In this document: positions 63,901 to 64,000 of the stretch, one piece after another
How positions within the stretch are numbered: position 1 is the first letter of the stretch
How the letters are laid out: every line of letters starts with the position of its first letter
Assembly: GCF_002266855.1 (NCBI RefSeq)
Contig: NZ_NGJN01000001.1
Span: forward strand, 669,989-733,988
Direction: 5' to 3'
DNA: 64,000 nt
Source: Winogradskyella aurantia
Lineage (GTDB): Bacteria > Bacteroidota > Bacteroidia > Flavobacteriales > Flavobacteriaceae
Made by a program: the position numbers and the translations under genes
The notes under the pieces: generated by a model
Databases searched by the model: none
The model's input: only the letters and a program-made list of their open reading frames with translations
What the model was told of the DNA's origin: nothing

Positions 63901-64000
63901 AACTGGGGGCGACCCGGACTATTCGGTGAGCTACCACGCGACCCCTGGTGACGCGGACCTCGGCCAGAACGCGCTGCCGGTTCCCTATACCAATACGGTC
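60971..64000 (+). CDS. Giant secreted adhesin-like protein (CUB-like, PKD, choice-of-anchor L, tandem repeats); 3' end outside window
   Basis: The frame is open from the ATG at 60971 to the window end, at least 1010 residues. A signal peptide (about 1-18, ending AVQS) is followed by a CUB-like domain (about 30-138), a PKD domain (about 150-238, YNWDFGDSN), a choice-of-anchor L domain (about 262-485: DFVPLADNISFDFIMASEEYD, VFLRAGSF), an Ig/PKD-like domain (about 490-565) and then tandem repeats of 93-98 residues. Each repeat opens with a CD-type motif and includes YTN...QT(I/V) strands. In Bacteroidota such proteins usually end in a T9SS sorting or gliding-associated C-terminal domain and are surface adhesins; here that end is not visible. 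An upstream ATG at 60962 is out of frame. Confidence 0.85.
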   Translation, partial: MKSIFSLLFLIIAVAVQSQDLSMQDGTFNRCEPSKFFDSGGEFGNYDDDENLTTTICPLNANEFTVVNFLSFNTQFNIDILTVYDGDSDAAPVLGTFSGMFNPGTLQASPTNTSGCLTFVFSSNNAGNGSGWEAEIGCGRPCQVIDAAIENSVPMANASGVISILPGETINFQGNAVFSEDDSNATYNWDFGDSNTAVGQDVANTFDMQGTYTVTLTVTDDNPSGCSSTDTIEVFVLGPNVIVTQNEFTPEELIQDILINSECASVSNIIASTGINFSPTQPNGIGYFVSNGVDFPFEDGILLTSGDASRAGGPNVFLGDGDGFIWPGDLDLELATGIQSNNASFIQFDFVPLADNISFDFIMASEEYDMGGFECQFSDAFAFLLTDSNGNTTNLAVLPGTNTPILVTNIHPDNGVCGAANPQYFGEYTMPGGPPISFDGRTAVFTAQSAVIPGETYTIKLVIADDGDSNFDSGVFLRAGSFDLGGDLGEDVTIAAGTAECDGDTIILDTGITGANHTWFFNGTEIPAETDSILEVNETGTYSVDIVFTGVCQTSDSIFVEFRSSPTANNAQDIVICDTDGTAQFDLSENDSNVLGSQDPGDFIISYHLTEDDAINNFNPLPINYTNTSSPQTIWVRIADNSQFCFDVTSFQLLFSQININNNITPLQVCDDAQADGFTQFNLLEREDEVIGSNDPADVNVSFHLTLGDAQNDVLPLPDIYTNINAVNQTIFVRLETVSNEDCYNVTTLDLEVLSNPIANSVTAFEICGENNDGISVFDLLTKNNEVIGAQSDVTVSYHESLTDAISGTAALPSNFTNSVPFNQEIFIRVEDTISGCFDTTSLQLVVNPKPVINSVSPIVLCDINNPGDETEAFDLTLREADIIDGQTGVAIDFYPSVADANADTNKILGLYNNITNPQTVVAVLTDTTTGCTSNVPFELVVNRLPNVVAPTPLEVCDDGVPDGITLMDLGLKDAEVTGGDPDYSVSYHATPGDADLGQNALPVPYTNTV
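62668..64000 (+). repeat. Tandem protein-coding repeats of about 95 residues in the adhesin
   Basis: Five successive units are marked by an opening cysteine at residues 577, 670, 768, 862 and 957 (bases 62699, 62978, 63272, 63554 and 63839), spacing 93, 98, 94 and 95 residues. Each unit has an FDL or MDL block after the cysteine and a YTN...QT block about 55 residues on. The array continues beyond the window. G+C rises from about 39% (63241-63390) to about 46% (63541-63700) to about 63% (63841-64000), by direct count. Confidence 0.85.

Noticed and set aside
62668..64000. Possible CRISPR array or DNA-level satellite in the repeat region
   Set aside because: Repeats are about 285 bases, encoded in frame and conserved only as protein; there are no short identical repeats with spacers.

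Overview
The window looks like a chromosomal segment of a member of the Flavobacteriaceae (Bacteroidota), probably marine. The evidence is the type IX secretion translocon SprA and the gliding protein RemB, an alternative complex III next to a cytochrome c oxidase, a low G+C content, promoters of the Bacteroidota type (TTG, a spacer of about 20 bases, then TAnnTTTG), and few Shine-Dalgarno sequences. I see no insertion sequence, prophage, CRISPR array or rRNA. Most of the window is core genome, with the accessory flavour concentrated at the right edge.

Layout. 1-5 kb: the end of cutC, a lipoprotein beta-mannosidase, a membrane-anchored metallophosphoesterase and a thioredoxin-fold protein without active-site cysteines. 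4.4-8.5 kb (minus strand): a polysaccharide deacetylase and a DUF2723 GT-C type membrane protein, then tRNA-Gln (plus strand) and a tandem universal stress protein (minus strand). 9.7-14.3 kb: rimP-nusA-infB with a recognisable promoter, a leader hairpin that looks like a terminator, and a shared terminator at the end. 14.3-14.7 kb: a SPOR-domain protein. 15-26.7 kb: one long respiratory operon, actABCDEF-coxB-coxA, which moves electrons from menaquinol through alternative complex III to an aa3-type oxidase. Its leader carries two abutting perfect palindromes. 26.8-33.2 kb: ruvB, a cytochrome P450, queG, maeB and ruvA. 33.2-45.2 kb: sprA (2433 residues), gcvH, a VanZ-like gene, two tonB-like genes and remB, an order I recall from gliding flavobacteria. 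45.4-50.8 kb: the second cytochrome oxidase cluster (cyoE/ctaB, two subunit III genes, subunit IV, an unknown thioredoxin-fold-like protein, SCO1, a DUF420 protein and a small CxMC membrane protein), which supplies heme, copper and the remaining subunits to the oxidase encoded at 23.7-26.6 kb. 50.9-58.1 kb: a MacB-type export operon with one ATPase, two permeases, two adaptors and one TolC. 58.1-60.8 kb: tsaB, an MscS channel and a three-domain NifU-like protein. 60.97-64 kb: the first 1010 residues of a giant secreted adhesin-like protein with tandem repeats of about 95 residues, whose G+C content rises steeply towards the window edge.

No fully new multi-gene system stands out. The best leads are: (1) the paired palindromes in front of the respiratory operon; (2) the attenuator-like leader of rimP-nusA-infB; (3) two uncharacterised small proteins in the oxidase assembly cluster; (4) a TonB C-terminal-like domain repeated in three adjacent genes, the last of them fused to the RemB outer-membrane barrel; and (5) the compositional break within the adhesin repeats. 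All functional calls rest on reading motifs by eye, with no database search.
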